DNA of 64,000 nucleotides, from contig JAVGWX010000009.1 of NCBI GenBank assembly GCA_036924085.1, positions 64,022,512 to 64,086,511 on the forward strand, given 5' to 3'. The position numbers were made by a program, and so were the translations under genes. The notes beneath the pieces were generated by a model. The model was not told the DNA's origin. It ran no database searches and worked only from the letters and a program-made list of their open reading frames with translations. Within the stretch, counting starts at the first letter, position 1, and the number at the start of each line of letters is the position of its first letter. The stretch is from Ariolimax columbianus. Taxonomy: Eukaryota > Mollusca > Gastropoda > Stylommatophora > Arionidae. Shown piece by piece: positions 1 through 11,300 of the stretch.

Positions 1-265
1 CGGGAAACGTAGTTTGAAAACTTTGCCTTTCTGGACAGCTGGTAGTATCAGTCATCTACGTGGTATTTCTCCAACTTTACATTGTATTGCCCTTTTATTG
101 TGACTTTCATTTCTCCATAGTTTAGCAGCTAATTCTTCCAAAATCAGTTTCACTTCAATTCATTTAGACTGTTGATCTTTTAATTTTTTTAAATGTTACA
201 GTAAGATTGTATCCACTATATCACTGCTTTCTGGTACCCGTGAGACATTTTCACCAAGACTGCCC

Positions 266-508
266 TCAATTTGTCAGTTCAGTGTTCTTATGGGATTTGA
301 GTGCCGTTATGCCTGATTGTGCATCACTTAGTATCATGAATTTTCCATGGATATGGTTTTTGTGTTGTAGAGCCATTTCTGCTCCAGTCTTAAGAGCTTC
401 AATTTCGGTTATGAAGTTGCTTCTAAACTTTTGCAGTCTGGGTATCCCTGATTCAGTGTAATCTAACAGGTACTCATTAACTGCTTTCATTATGTCCCTC
501 ATGTTCAT
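266..508 (-). pseudogene. LINE RNase H domain relic
   Basis: The reading frame contains FRSNFITEIEALKTGAEMAL, ILSDAQSGITALKSHKNTEL. This parallels the L-GAA RNase H stretch NFRAEAEAL ... LLTDALAVVTALK. Only the middle of the domain remains. It lies in UROC1 intron 13. Confidence 0.55.
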
Positions 509-609
509 ATTAAAACTCCAAACTGTTGGTGTTTTCTAAGTTAGCATATCACCTTTTTATTTGCCATGAATTCCAGTTTGGCCAGAACAGTAGAACTATA
601 ACAGGGGTG

Positions 610-726
610 GCGAGGAGAGGAAACTAATGTCTGCTCAGGCAAAACATACTGTTCAGACTATGTTAGTCAGAGTCAGGCAAAACAGATTGTTCAGACTATT
701 TTAGTCAGGGTCAGGCAAAACAGACT
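610..726 (+). repeat. S1 repeat, 5' half, split by the hAT element
   Basis: Repeats of gtcaggcaaaacatactg and cagactatgttagtcag match the 5' part of the other S1 copies, for example 15080 and 30929. The rest of the copy resumes beyond the hAT element near 4556. Confidence 0.6.
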
Positions 727-949
727 CTGTAGAGCAGTGCTGTCCAACCTTTTTCACACCTTGGGCTACACACACAAAAATTCTGAAGCCGAGGGCTGCA
801 CCAGAAAGCTCAAAAGCAACGACTACAAAAATACATCACAGTAATTAACTTTATTAAGATTTATTTGTAATAATAATATAACAATGCATGTATGTATGAT
901 TTATAAAAGTTCAAAGCATAAATAAAAGTTCATTCTCGTTTTTAGTGAG

Positions 950-1089
950 ATATTTGACTTTGAATTGCACTTGCAATTTTGTTAGTTTGAGAGTGGTATT
1001 CTGTAACAGCTGCCCTCAGTAGATTTTCTAAATGTTCATCAGTCAGTTTCGATGTTTTGACTTGATGTTGGACATTGCAGAAAATCCAG
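950..1089 (-). pseudogene. hAT transposase C-terminal relic
   Basis: Minus-strand translation gives AGFSAMSNIKSKHRN, then after a one-base frame change LTDEHLENLLRAAVTEYHSQ, a typical hAT C-terminal dimerisation region (LTDEHL..LLRAAVT.Y). The frame continues upstream across the LINE insertion into 4184-4221 (MLSKGIDHVWKHLHIE), showing that the LINE split this exon-like stretch. Confidence 0.65.
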
Positions 1090-1100
1090 CTTCAATATGT

Positions 1101-4100
1101 TAATAGCTGTCCATCGTTGTCGATGAGGACCGCCGACATCACCCTTGTCACAGATTTCCCTGTTGGGTGTGGGTGCGCATGTGGCTGAACAGGCCAATGC
1201 GAGCACGAAAACATCTGCTACATATCGGGCACACAAGGTTTGTAGAAGGGGATGGTGTTCCCGCTGCTCGGGATTTCCGCGTCTCGCGTCTGTTCTGGGC
1301 TTTCACAACACGGTCATCTTCACCAGCAGCTACACCCGATTTGACTGCGCTTCTCCAGTCAGATCTGTTTTTCGCAAGATATTCCCAGTTGTCGATGTCT
1401 ATCTGGCAACTTTTTAGTGAGTCCTTCAGACCGTCTTTAAAACGTTTCTTTGGGCGCCCTCTCTCAGCTCGCCGTAGAGAAGCTACTTTGGGAGCCGCTC
1501 GTCTGACATACGGACGAGGTGTCCGGCCCATCCTAGTCGTGCTTTTTCTAGCAGTGCATGGATGCTGGGCATGTTAGCCCTCGAGAGAACCTCGATGTCA
1601 GTGACACGATCTTGCCATCGGATGTGGAATATTCGCCTCAGGCAACCTGTCTGGAAGTGGTTTAACCTCCTTGCATGTCCAGAGTATACAGTCCAGCTTT
1701 CGCAAGCGTATAGTAGGGTTGGAATGATGGTTGCACGGTAGACTTTCAGTTTGGTCTTGACGCTGTTGCCACGACGTGCCCAGACCATCGAGCGCATTCT
1801 ACCAAAGGCTGTGCTGGCCTATGCTATTCTGCTTGCCACCTCATCGTCTAGGCTGACAGATCTCGACAGCGTGCTGCCCAGATATGTGAATTTGTCTACG
1901 GCATTCAACGTCTGCCCGCTGACTGTAGTCTCTGGTTTTGTGTACGGCATGCCTGGTGCTGGTTGGTACATGACCTCTGTTTTTTTGGCATTTATGGTCA
2001 GGCCAAAATTTTTGCATGCGGCAGAGAACTGGTCCATTCCAACCTGCATGTTCAGTTCTGAGTTGCTCATTAGAGCGCAGTCGTCAGCAAATACAAGTTC
2101 CCTGATTATGTCGCCAGCCACTTTGGTTTTGGCCTTCATTCTTCTGGAATTGAGTAACTTGCCATCTGTGCGGTACTTTATGGGTATTCCAAGCTCCAAT
2201 GATCTGAAGGCGTCTGTCATCGTGGCCGCGAACATCATGCTGAACAAAGTCGGGGCGAGTACACATCCTTGTTTTACTCCGTTTGATACTAGAAATGTTT
2301 TAGAGATTGCACCGCTGTCCAGTACACGAGCACACATGCCTTCGTGTAGCTGTTTCACCATTGTTATGAACTTGTTGGGGCAGCCAAACTTAGACATTAT
2401 CATCCACAGCCCTCCTCTGTTTACTGTATCAAATGCCTTTGTCAAATCAATAAATGTGGTGTACAAGGCCTGATTTTGCTCTCGACACTTCTCTTGTACT
2501 TGGCGAGCGGCAAAAATCATGTCCACTGTTCCTCTTCCGGCTCTGAATCCACATTGGCTTTCTGGGAGGTGGTGGCTTTGTTCAAGGTGTTTGTTGAGCC
2601 TGTTTAGCAGTAAGCGCGCTAGGATCTTGCCTGCTACGGAGAGTAGCGATATTCCACGATGATTGTCGCATTCTTGACGATTGCCTTTTCTTTTGTATAG
2701 GTGAACGATTGAGGCGTCCTTTAGCTCCTGCGGAATTTTACCTTCAGCCCACATGTGACAGAAGAGTTCAGTGATCCTTCTGGTGAGGGATGGGCCAGCT
2801 GTCTTATATACCTCTGCTGGTATTGCATCAGCTCCTGGAGCTTTTCCTATAGATAGTGAACTGATTGCCCTGTCGACTTCCTCCTCAGTAATTACTTCAT
2901 CCAACGCCAGGTTCAGTTCCACCTGCGGCATTCGCCGGATGGCCTCTTCATTTATGGACGATGGGTGGTTTAGTATTTTACAGAAGTGGTCCGCCCATCT
3001 GTCTAGAATCTGAACCTTATCTGTCAGCAGTACCCCATCCGCACTGCGAACTGGAGTATTACTAGAGGGCTGCGGGCCGTAGAGAGCTTTCAGTGCCTCG
3101 TAAAACCGTTTGGTGTCATGACGCTCGGCGAACATCTCAATTTCGTCAGCTCTTTTGCTGAGCCAGGAGTCTTGCATCTCTCTAAGCCTGGTCTGGACAG
3201 CTTTGCGAGCAGTATTGAAGGCAGCTTTTGCTGTCAGAGATGGTGTGTCCCTCTGGTATTCCCTGTGCGCTTCATGTTTTGCATCGAGAAGGCCCTGTAT
3301 TTCTATATCGTTCTCATCAAACCAGTCCTTATGCTTGCGCGTGAGTGGGCCAATGTGTTTAACAGCTGTATCGTAGAGTGTGTTTCTCAATGATGCCCAG
3401 TTCTTTTCGATGTCGTTCTTTTCAAAACGAAGCTCAGACAGTCTACCCTCAAGCTCTTCCTGGAAGCCTCCTCTCGTGGGTTCGTATTTCAACTGAGAGA
3501 CATTTAGCCTCCTCGGTGGTTTCTTTCCCTGGGGGCGCATTTTGGGCTGGATCTTGAAGTTTAGCTTGGCAATGACAAGTCGATGGTCGGTCCAACATTC
3601 TGCACCACACATGCTCTTCGTTACCATAGCATCCGCTCGATCCCTACGTCTGATGATAATATAGTCAATGAGGTGCCAGTGGCAGGACCTTGGGTGCATC
3701 CATGTGGTTCTATTTCGGACAGGTAGTCGGAAAGCTGTGTTTGTAATGAGTAGTTCATTTGCGGCACATGTCCTCAGAAGGAGCAGTCCGTTACTATTGC
3801 ATTTTCCGATACCATGTCTGCCAATGGCCCCCTCCCAGGCTGTATGGTCTGTGCCAACCCTAGTGTTAAAATCACAGAGGAAGACCAGTTTGTCAGATTT
3901 GGGGACTGCAGCGATGAGCGCCTCAAGGTCCTCATAAAACTTATCTTTTGTTTCCTGAGGATTTGTCATTGTGGGTGCGTATGCACTGATGAGTGTTGCA
4001 TGGCGCCCTCCTATTAGGGGAAGACGCAGTGTAATCAGGCGGTCATTAATTCCTCTGGGCATGCTTGTGAGCTTGTCGACCATGTTGGTCTTGATGGCAA

Positions 4101-4172
4101 AGCCAACTCCAGCTTCACGGCGTTCTTCTTTGCTGCGGCCGCTCCAGAAGAAAGTATAACCAATATGTATAA
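1101..4172 (-). mobile_element. L-ZF LINE, 5' truncated, inserted in the hAT element
   Basis: An 11 bp duplication cttcaatatgt flanks it at 1090-1100 and 4173-4183. The 3' end reads ...gatggacagctatta at 1101, as in the 33.5 kb copy. It begins inside the endonuclease domain at IGYTFFWSGRS, so the 5' end is missing. It contains endonuclease, reverse transcriptase and a C-terminal zinc-finger-like motif. It is the best-preserved LINE in the window, so probably among the youngest. Confidence 0.9.
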
Positions 4173-4221
4173 CTTCAATATGTAAGTGCTTCCAAACATG
4201 GTCAATACCTTTTGACAACAT
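1148..4221 (-). pseudogene. L-ZF ORF2: endonuclease, reverse transcriptase, zinc-finger tail (2 stops, 1 frameshift)
   Basis: An 800-codon open frame (1819-4221) holds the endonuclease (FLCDFNTRVGTD, WTDHRLVIAKL) and reverse transcriptase (GFRAGRGTVDMIF, FIDLTKAFDTV, GVKQGCVLAPTLFSMMF, LVFADDCALM). The usual GDFN reads CDFN. The first 16 residues or so are hAT sequence, so the open frame is a chimera. After an in-frame TAG (1819-1821) the frame continues (1483-1797) through LLYACESWTVY to DERLPK and a second TAG. After a frameshift it continues (from 1531) to VCPICSRCFRARIGLFSHMR. Both stops replace a Lys codon present in relatives. It is dead as read. Confidence 0.85.
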
Positions 4222-4555
4222 TTCGATAGGTGTGGAAATTTATCAGAAGAAACATAGTTCATTGTAAATACTTGTGTAGCTCGGGTCGTCTGCAGTGTGT
4301 TGTGTATTAATGTATGATATAGTTATTATTTATAAAATTATCATGTTAATATATGGCACTAGCTGTAATACAAAGTAACACTATATTTTATTTTGTTGAT
4401 GGCAGCTCACAAGTAGCCAATTGGCATTATGTTTTTCCCACAAATTAAAAATATTGTTTGAGCTTTGGCGGGCCATTTGAATTCAGCTGGCGGGCCACAT
4501 GTTAGACAGCACTGCTGTAGAGTCTTCTAAACCAGTATAATGAAGTTAATTTAAA

Positions 4556-4865
4556 AAAATACTGGGTCAGACTATGTTAGCCAGGGTCAGCCAAAACATA
4601 CTATGTTAGTCAGGGTCAGGCAAAATATACTGATCAGACTATGTTAGTCAGGGTCAGGTGAAACATACCGATCAAAACCCCCACCTCACTTCCAAGCAGT
4701 TCTCCCTGAAAAGTTTATTTCATGGCAGTTTGGCTATCAAGGTGGGGATCAACACTGTAATCCTTATAGTAGTGAGCTTACTGAGGTGCCTCACATTGCC
4801 GTACAGCCAGCAGGACTCTAGTCAACTTTCTTAAGTACTCTTTGTGATGTTAGGAGAACCACTGT
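4556..4865 (+). repeat. S1 repeat, 3' half
   Basis: Continues the S1 copy broken by the hAT insertion: gtcagggtcaggcaaaat, then ccctcacctc-type spacer, cagtttggctatcaaggtgg and tagtagtgagct as in other S1 copies. Heavily diverged; no target duplication found. Between it and exon 13 (4866-5262) I see only AT-rich intron. Confidence 0.5.
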
Positions 4866-5262
4866 AACCCACCACCAAAGCAAGCCATCAAGAGAAGGTA
4901 ACTCAAGTATGACTGACATTTGGCATTAGCAACCCCAACATAATAAGGTTCGCTAACCGATGACACATGAGCTAGATTTCAGCCCCAGAATGTGTTTACT
5001 TCTGCCTGCTAATCGCTTACAAAAATTACATTCAAAGCATGGCACATACAGTAGACATGCTGAAAATTAAATGATTAAGAATATCTCTAAGCCAGATTAT
5101 AATAACAGACAGCAAAACACCAGGACGAAGATCAAGAAAAAAATAGATTGTATTAAAAAATGACACACAAAAGAAGATTGTTCATGTCTAATTACATTAT
5201 GGTTGATTACAGAGATGTAATTCAAAAGTTTCAGTGTGAAAGATCTTGGAAGTGATACGAAC

Positions 5263-5333
5263 CATCTTGTGCTGGCCTGCCTCTCGTATCCATCTTGCAT
5301 TGTCTTCGTATTGTTGTTTCACTGCTGGAGGCA
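5263..5333 (-). CDS. UROC1: UROC1 exon 13 (residues 481-504), last exon in window
   Basis: Encodes VPPAVKQQYEDNARWIREAG then QHKM. The family has QY.DN.RWIREA.RH here. The donor ATG|GTTCGT is weaker than the others, so the low boundary is the least certain. The next expected exons (through GRDHHDVSGTDSPFRET) are not found between 1 and 5262. Confidence 0.85.
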
Positions 5334-8300
5334 CTGAAGATATAATAATATAAAACAATAATTTTGAGGTCGAAGATGCAGCATCGAATTAGTTGACAGC
5401 AGCCAGCAACTCATAGAAGAAGAGATTGTGATTGTGCAATGACACAGGCTTACAACGACTGATGCAACTCACATGGCGCAGGACAGACAACTTAAGCTTC
5501 CCACATTGCTCAACAACTTAAGTAGAAAGAAAACTAACTAACCTTTCCTTTTAGCAAGTTCTTCAACAATGGTGGCAGCAACCTCATCTGTTTTTTCCAG
5601 GTCAGTTGGATCAGCGGATGTGCATACCCACCTGGTGAAACATGTTTCGTAGTGTCAAAACCAGGTACCAATTGCAATTTAAACTCATCCCGTGTTGTTA
5701 GAAGCTACTCTTGCAGACCTTTCTTTGGTAGAGGGTTCAATAAATGTTCTTACATCCCAAGGTACACTTGAGAAAGTGGACAGAAGTCCTACTGGCTGTT
5801 GTGCAATTTGAGCCACCTCAGTAAGCTCACCACTATGGGGATTTCAGTGTCAATCCCTACCTCATTAGCCAGATGCCATGACACAACCTGTTTCCAGGAG
5901 CACAAACGAGAACATGACGGAGTCTTTAGTTAGAATGTGAGTCCATTCAACTACAGTAGATTTACTCCCATAAGTCAAACATGTTGAGCATCCATACACT
6001 TCTGCGAAAAGCCCAGATAAGATAGGTGGGACATGTTGCTAAAATACCAGATGAGCGTCTACCCAAGTAGATGCTGTACAGTGAGCTCAGAACAGGCAAT
6101 GTCCATCAATGAGATAGAAGAAACGCTACAGAGATTCATCAGAAGTGTCTGAAAGGTCCAGCATTGAAGTTCCTTCCTTGGAGATGTTTGCACAAAATCA
6201 TTCCATCTGGTACACTAGCATCACACATGGTGCTCAGATCGCAGAGTGAGATATCATCACTGAGGCTCAGAGAAAGTGAGCTGTCTGAAAGAACAGAACA
6301 TACAATTCCACAATTAACTCCTCAGAGTCTGCCATGCCATGATACAGTCCTGAAATCACAATATACTGACCAGGACATCGCATCAGGGCCAGTCACAATA
6401 TACCGACCAAGACCACTATCTCTCTTACATGTAGCGCTTCCAGAAACAGGCTGTTTTCAGGGCTGTCTGGCTGACAAGATGTGGATGGACGTGATCTCCA
6501 TAGTAGTGAAAATCATGCAGATGAAGCCAAGCCTAGCACAACTGCCTGGAGGACCATGGTCCACCTTCATCAGCACGCTCAGTGTGTATGGAAAGCTATT
6601 ATAACCCACCACTGAACGCCCTTTTCAGGGCGCAGAAATGAGTAAATTAACTAAATGTGGGTATTCTTCTTCTTCATCGTACGCTGTTTACAACGATATA
6701 CGTTGCACTGTTCTATTTTGTTAAGCCCGTGGCTCAGTGCATCCGATTTCAACAGGCGTTTCTGTAGGGATGCCCTCCTTAGCCTTTGGCTGTCCCCAGC
6801 CTATCTGCAAGGCAGCAGTTGTTTTTGGTCAGAGTTGTCTCTCTTAGGGAAGTTGTCTTGCAGGACTATCGAGTCTTCCCCACTCGTGTCTATAGGGTTT
6901 GGCGATGATATGATATGATGGACTATGTACTAGAAATGTGGGCATTCAACAACAACATGTAGCAAACATGTAAATGAACAAGTGGGAGAACAAATGAGAT
7001 AATATGTCCTTTTTCACTCCAGCTGGTGTATTGTGCCACCAGCTTGTGGGAAGCCTGTGATGAATTAAATATGTGTTCTTGTACAGGTGGAGTGTGCGAT
7101 ATTTTATTTTACATGGTGAGGTTGCCAACTCATGCACAACCTCACTTAGTCGTCTATTACAACATGCATATTAGTGTGTTTGGTCATATTCTTTGCTTCT
7201 AGGAAAGGGCCCCTGGATCCACACAGAAAGATATCGATTTTTAACTTATAGGTCCAATATACCTAACAAAAATAGACACAGTTGTCTTTCAAAAAGCGCT
7301 GCAGGGTTGGAAACGATTATCCTGTTGGTAAAACAACACAGCAAAGACCAAAATCTATACCTAAATATAAGTAAAACCAAAATAATGAGCACAGACAAGA
7401 CAAAAACCAAACCTAAAGTTATTCTAGAACAACAGGAGACTGAGAAAGTCACAAGTTTTGAGTTACTTGGCTCAATTATGGAGTTTGTCTGAAGGAACAG
7501 ATGGAGAATGGCTGTGGCAATGCAGAGGTTGAATAAAATGAGAAACTTATGGCAGAACTCTAATAAAATGACAATCATAAAAATCCTGCGAACTTGTATC
7601 TTCCCAGTAGCAACATACAGATGTGAAACGTGGGCTCAAAATAAATGAAGAAAAAACAACATGTATGATATTTTCCCTTTCAAATAAATCCCAGAACACC
7701 AAAATAAGTCAAATAAACAGCAAATATCTGCGGCCTAACGACAGCCCAAACTACTTAGGCGTTACATTTGATCGGCGCATGACATGGAAAAGTCAGATCG
7801 AGAGAAACCGAATGAGAGCCATACAAAGAATGGCAGTCATGAGGAAACTTGCTGGCACAAGCTGGGGAGCAGACAAAAGAATACTCAAGAGTATGGTATT
7901 GCGGCATGGGCAACAGCAGCAAAGGCGAACTTTGATAAAATTAGCAAACTTCAAAACCAAGCCATGAGAGTTATAACAGGAGGCATGAAGTCAACGCCAA
8001 TTGTAGAACTTGAAAAGATTACAAATCTGCAATTCATGACTGACAGAAGAGACTGCAGAGCCCAGCAGCAAGCAGAGAAACTAAGAAGACTGACAGACCA
8101 TCCAATGCAACAGAGACTAAATAGATTTGGAAAAGGGAAACTAAAGCGTAGAAACTTTGCAGAAATTGCCAAAGCAAAGATGAGCAAAGACCCTATGAAC
8201 ACCATAATAACACCAAAGCCCATCCCTACTATACGCAAACCCACATGGAAGCAGCATATCATTCCGGAGGTGGTAGAAAATATACCAGGTATTGGAAACC

Positions 8301-11300
8301 AGAACAGCCAGACTGAACAAGAAAGGAGAGGCATAACCCTGAGGTACATAGCGGTAAACTACCCAAGCATGGACTGGACCCATGCATACATCCGACAGTT
8401 CTGTAACAAACACAACACAGAATGGAGGGGGAGGGGTATTCCTGAGCCTACCAAATGATAGAAAAATAACACTGTCAGTGGCAACTGGAAAATTCTTAAG
8501 CAATTTCAGAGCGGAGGCAGAGGCACTGAAGGCTGCAGTAGAAGCAATGCTGACAGGCGAAAGCAATGAAAGCCAGATAGTCCTGTTTACAGATGCCCTG
8601 GCCGTGGTTACAGCACTAAAAAGCCAGAAAAATACTGAACTTAATGATTTAAGAGCAGTACTATGCCAGCAGTCTACACCAAAAAGAGTAGTGGTACAGT
8701 GGGTCCCATCCCACTGTAACTCCAAGGCAAACGAGGAGGTAGACAGACTGGCAAAAGAAGGTGCAAGACTACCACAACCAGATTCTAGTGTGACCTACGA
8801 AGAATCCAAAAGGTTTTTTAGGGCCACATACATGGCCAAATGGGAAACAGAACATACTGGCTACACAAAAAATGATGCCTACTACCAGCTGAACAGAAGA
8901 GAGCAGATCGTGGTCTTCAGACTCTGCACAGGCCACAACAGACTGAGGTACCATCTATTCAATAAATTGAAGACAGGTGGAACTGACGAATGCACCTGTG
9001 GCACAGGAAAAATGACTGCTGAACATCTGCTGCAAAATTGCCCGACATACGAGGACCAGGGAAAGCACACGTGGCCATCACCAGTGGCAACACTAGACAA
9101 GCTCTATAGCAGTGTTGACAGCCTCAGGATGACAGCTGCTTTCTTCGAATAAATTCAAGTTGACGTCTGACAGCGTACGAAGAAGAAACGTGGGCGACCA
9201 CACAAACTTAAGAAAAGGAGTTAATCTTTTGAACTAAAATGCTACAGTATGGTGCTCAAAATAGCATGGACAGTGAAAAGGAAAAATACAGATATTCAAC
9301 AAGAACTGTATATATGGGAAAATTGGTTAGTAAAGAATATCTTGTCCAGAAAGCTCAAATATATAGCCACATCAAATGATATAATAGCATGGAGAGAACG
9401 ATACTGAAAGATATGGTGTCTGAAAAGCAGGACAGATGCAGACCAAGGAGAAAATGGACACAAGACATTATGGAGGTCCTGAAGATGACTGCAACAGAGG
9501 AGGGGGTTCTGGCCAGATATCAAGAGTCTTACAAAATTGGCTGATGTGAGAGTAACGTTTTGCTACATGATGATGATAGAATTCATCTGCTGCTTCTTCT
9601 GATCATCTTCTTGTTTTTCTAAAAGTCTGAACTGCCGGGCACGGGTCATGTATTGTCAGCTGTCAGCCAGCGACTCTATTCGTCTGTTGGAAATCACCCA
9701 GACTGCAAGGATCCATTCTGCAACCCCTCCATGGGTGGGCAATCAGCGATCCAGTATACCCGCTACTCGTGTCCCTGATAGCTATTTGGTTAATTTTGCC
9801 TGTTTGACTCTATATTGCACAATGCTGAGTGTATCTTATGCTCTATTGCAAAGCTAGATCATGAAGTAATTAACAGATCAGGACTCTTTCCATGCTCTGT
9901 ATATTAGTGGTGGTAGTTGTAAGTTCACCCGAGTTCCTCATATCAGAATTCTTTGCTCAATATTTGGTATTGTGCAATATCAGGTAAATAAGTTTTTCCT
10001 GTTGTCTGGGAAAAAGTCAAAAGCTGTCTAGTTTTCCCTGGGATGGGAAGGAAAACCACAGAGTCTTCAGCATTATCATCTAATAACCCAAGAGCTAAAT
10101 GCTCAGAGAAGCATATTAATACAACAGTAACATGGTATGTGCAAAAGATTGCTCAAGATGAAGAGGTATATGGCTTTAATGGATCTGTTAGTAATATGTA
10201 ATACAAAGTGGCTAAATGTGGTCTGCTCTTATATATTGATGCGAATGTTGGAAAATTGTGAAAAAACTTGAGGCAGTAGAAATATGGATTTTGAGAAAGA
10301 TATTGAGAATTTCATGGACATAAATGCAAACAAATGCTGAGGTACTGAGAGTTGCAGGTGTTAACAGATTGCTCATCAAGAAAATCTGGAAAAGACAAAT
10401 TTAATTTAAGTGGAGGTGTGAAGGAATTGATCCTATGTGAAAAAATACCTTGTAGGAGAGGTAGACAGAAAAGGGCAACAAGCAATGGTATGAAGAACAG
10501 CAAACTCAGACTAACAAAGAGAAAATTGAAGGGTAATGATCATCAATGTCTGTTCTAGACCAGACACCTGAAAAAGATTAAGTAACATGAACTTCAACAG
10601 ACCCCTACAGGTATGCAGAGGAATGTAAATATGCTGTTTGCATCAAACTGCATAGTTTGGTTTAGAAGGCTGATTACCTGAAAGGTCCAAATCCAAGGGA
10701 AAAGATATCCCCCATGATGTCTTGAACATAAGATGGATATCTGAATGTGGTTCCATGAAGACCTTCCTTGCAACCAACTTCAGCCCCTAACGTCCACAAT
10801 AAAAAACAGAATAAAGTGTTATGACACAGAAAGTACTCATACCAGAATGAGTCAAAGCAACAACAATATTTTTTAAGTTTGCAACTAACACTAGTAACAA
10901 TTTGTCAAATCAAGAATGACATGTTAAAGTCCAAATCCAGGCTGTGTAACTGGCCACTCAAAGTAACTTGTATTGGATCCAATGATGTGCTGTGACAATA
11001 AAACAGGATAAACTTTTGTTATAAACTGGCTTAGAGACATTCCTTATCATTTAATTTTGTGCATGTTTTCTGTATGTACTATGCTTGATCTTGATGGCCC
11101 AACTTCTGTCCAGTGGACCTTCTCTTGGACCACGGAAGTCCAGTGCATGGTAAGTGCTCCTCTAGAGACATCTCGAAGGTTGCAGCATACAGCAAAGGAG
11201 TTAGACGAACGTATTGGAGGTCTTCCCCGTGACCTCTTCTTAGCTCGGGGGTACCAGACTGGTGTTGTTGTGCTTCATCGACCATCGTTTTGTCTTAACA

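Larger units (their letters stand above)
735..4514 (-). mobile_element. Non-autonomous hAT transposon with exact 8 bp target duplication
   Basis: Left end CAGTGCTGTCCAAC, right end (reversed) CAGTGCTGTCTAAC: 13 of 14 terminal bases match. The 8 bp ctgtagag stands directly outside both ends, at 727-734 and 4515-4522, the target length of hAT elements. The interior keeps a hAT transposase C-terminal relic on the minus strand. Most of its length is a later LINE insertion. Without that LINE the element is about 700 bp, so it is an internally deleted copy that needed transposase in trans. Confidence 0.88.

Noticed and set aside
1751..2473. Plus-strand frame of 240 codons
   Set aside because: It is the antisense of the L-ZF reverse transcriptase; no domain similarity of its own.
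1..5262. Remaining UROC1 exons
   Set aside because: I looked on the minus strand for the DHHDVSGTDSPFRET block and the GGGVGWGE block and found neither; they should lie left of the window.
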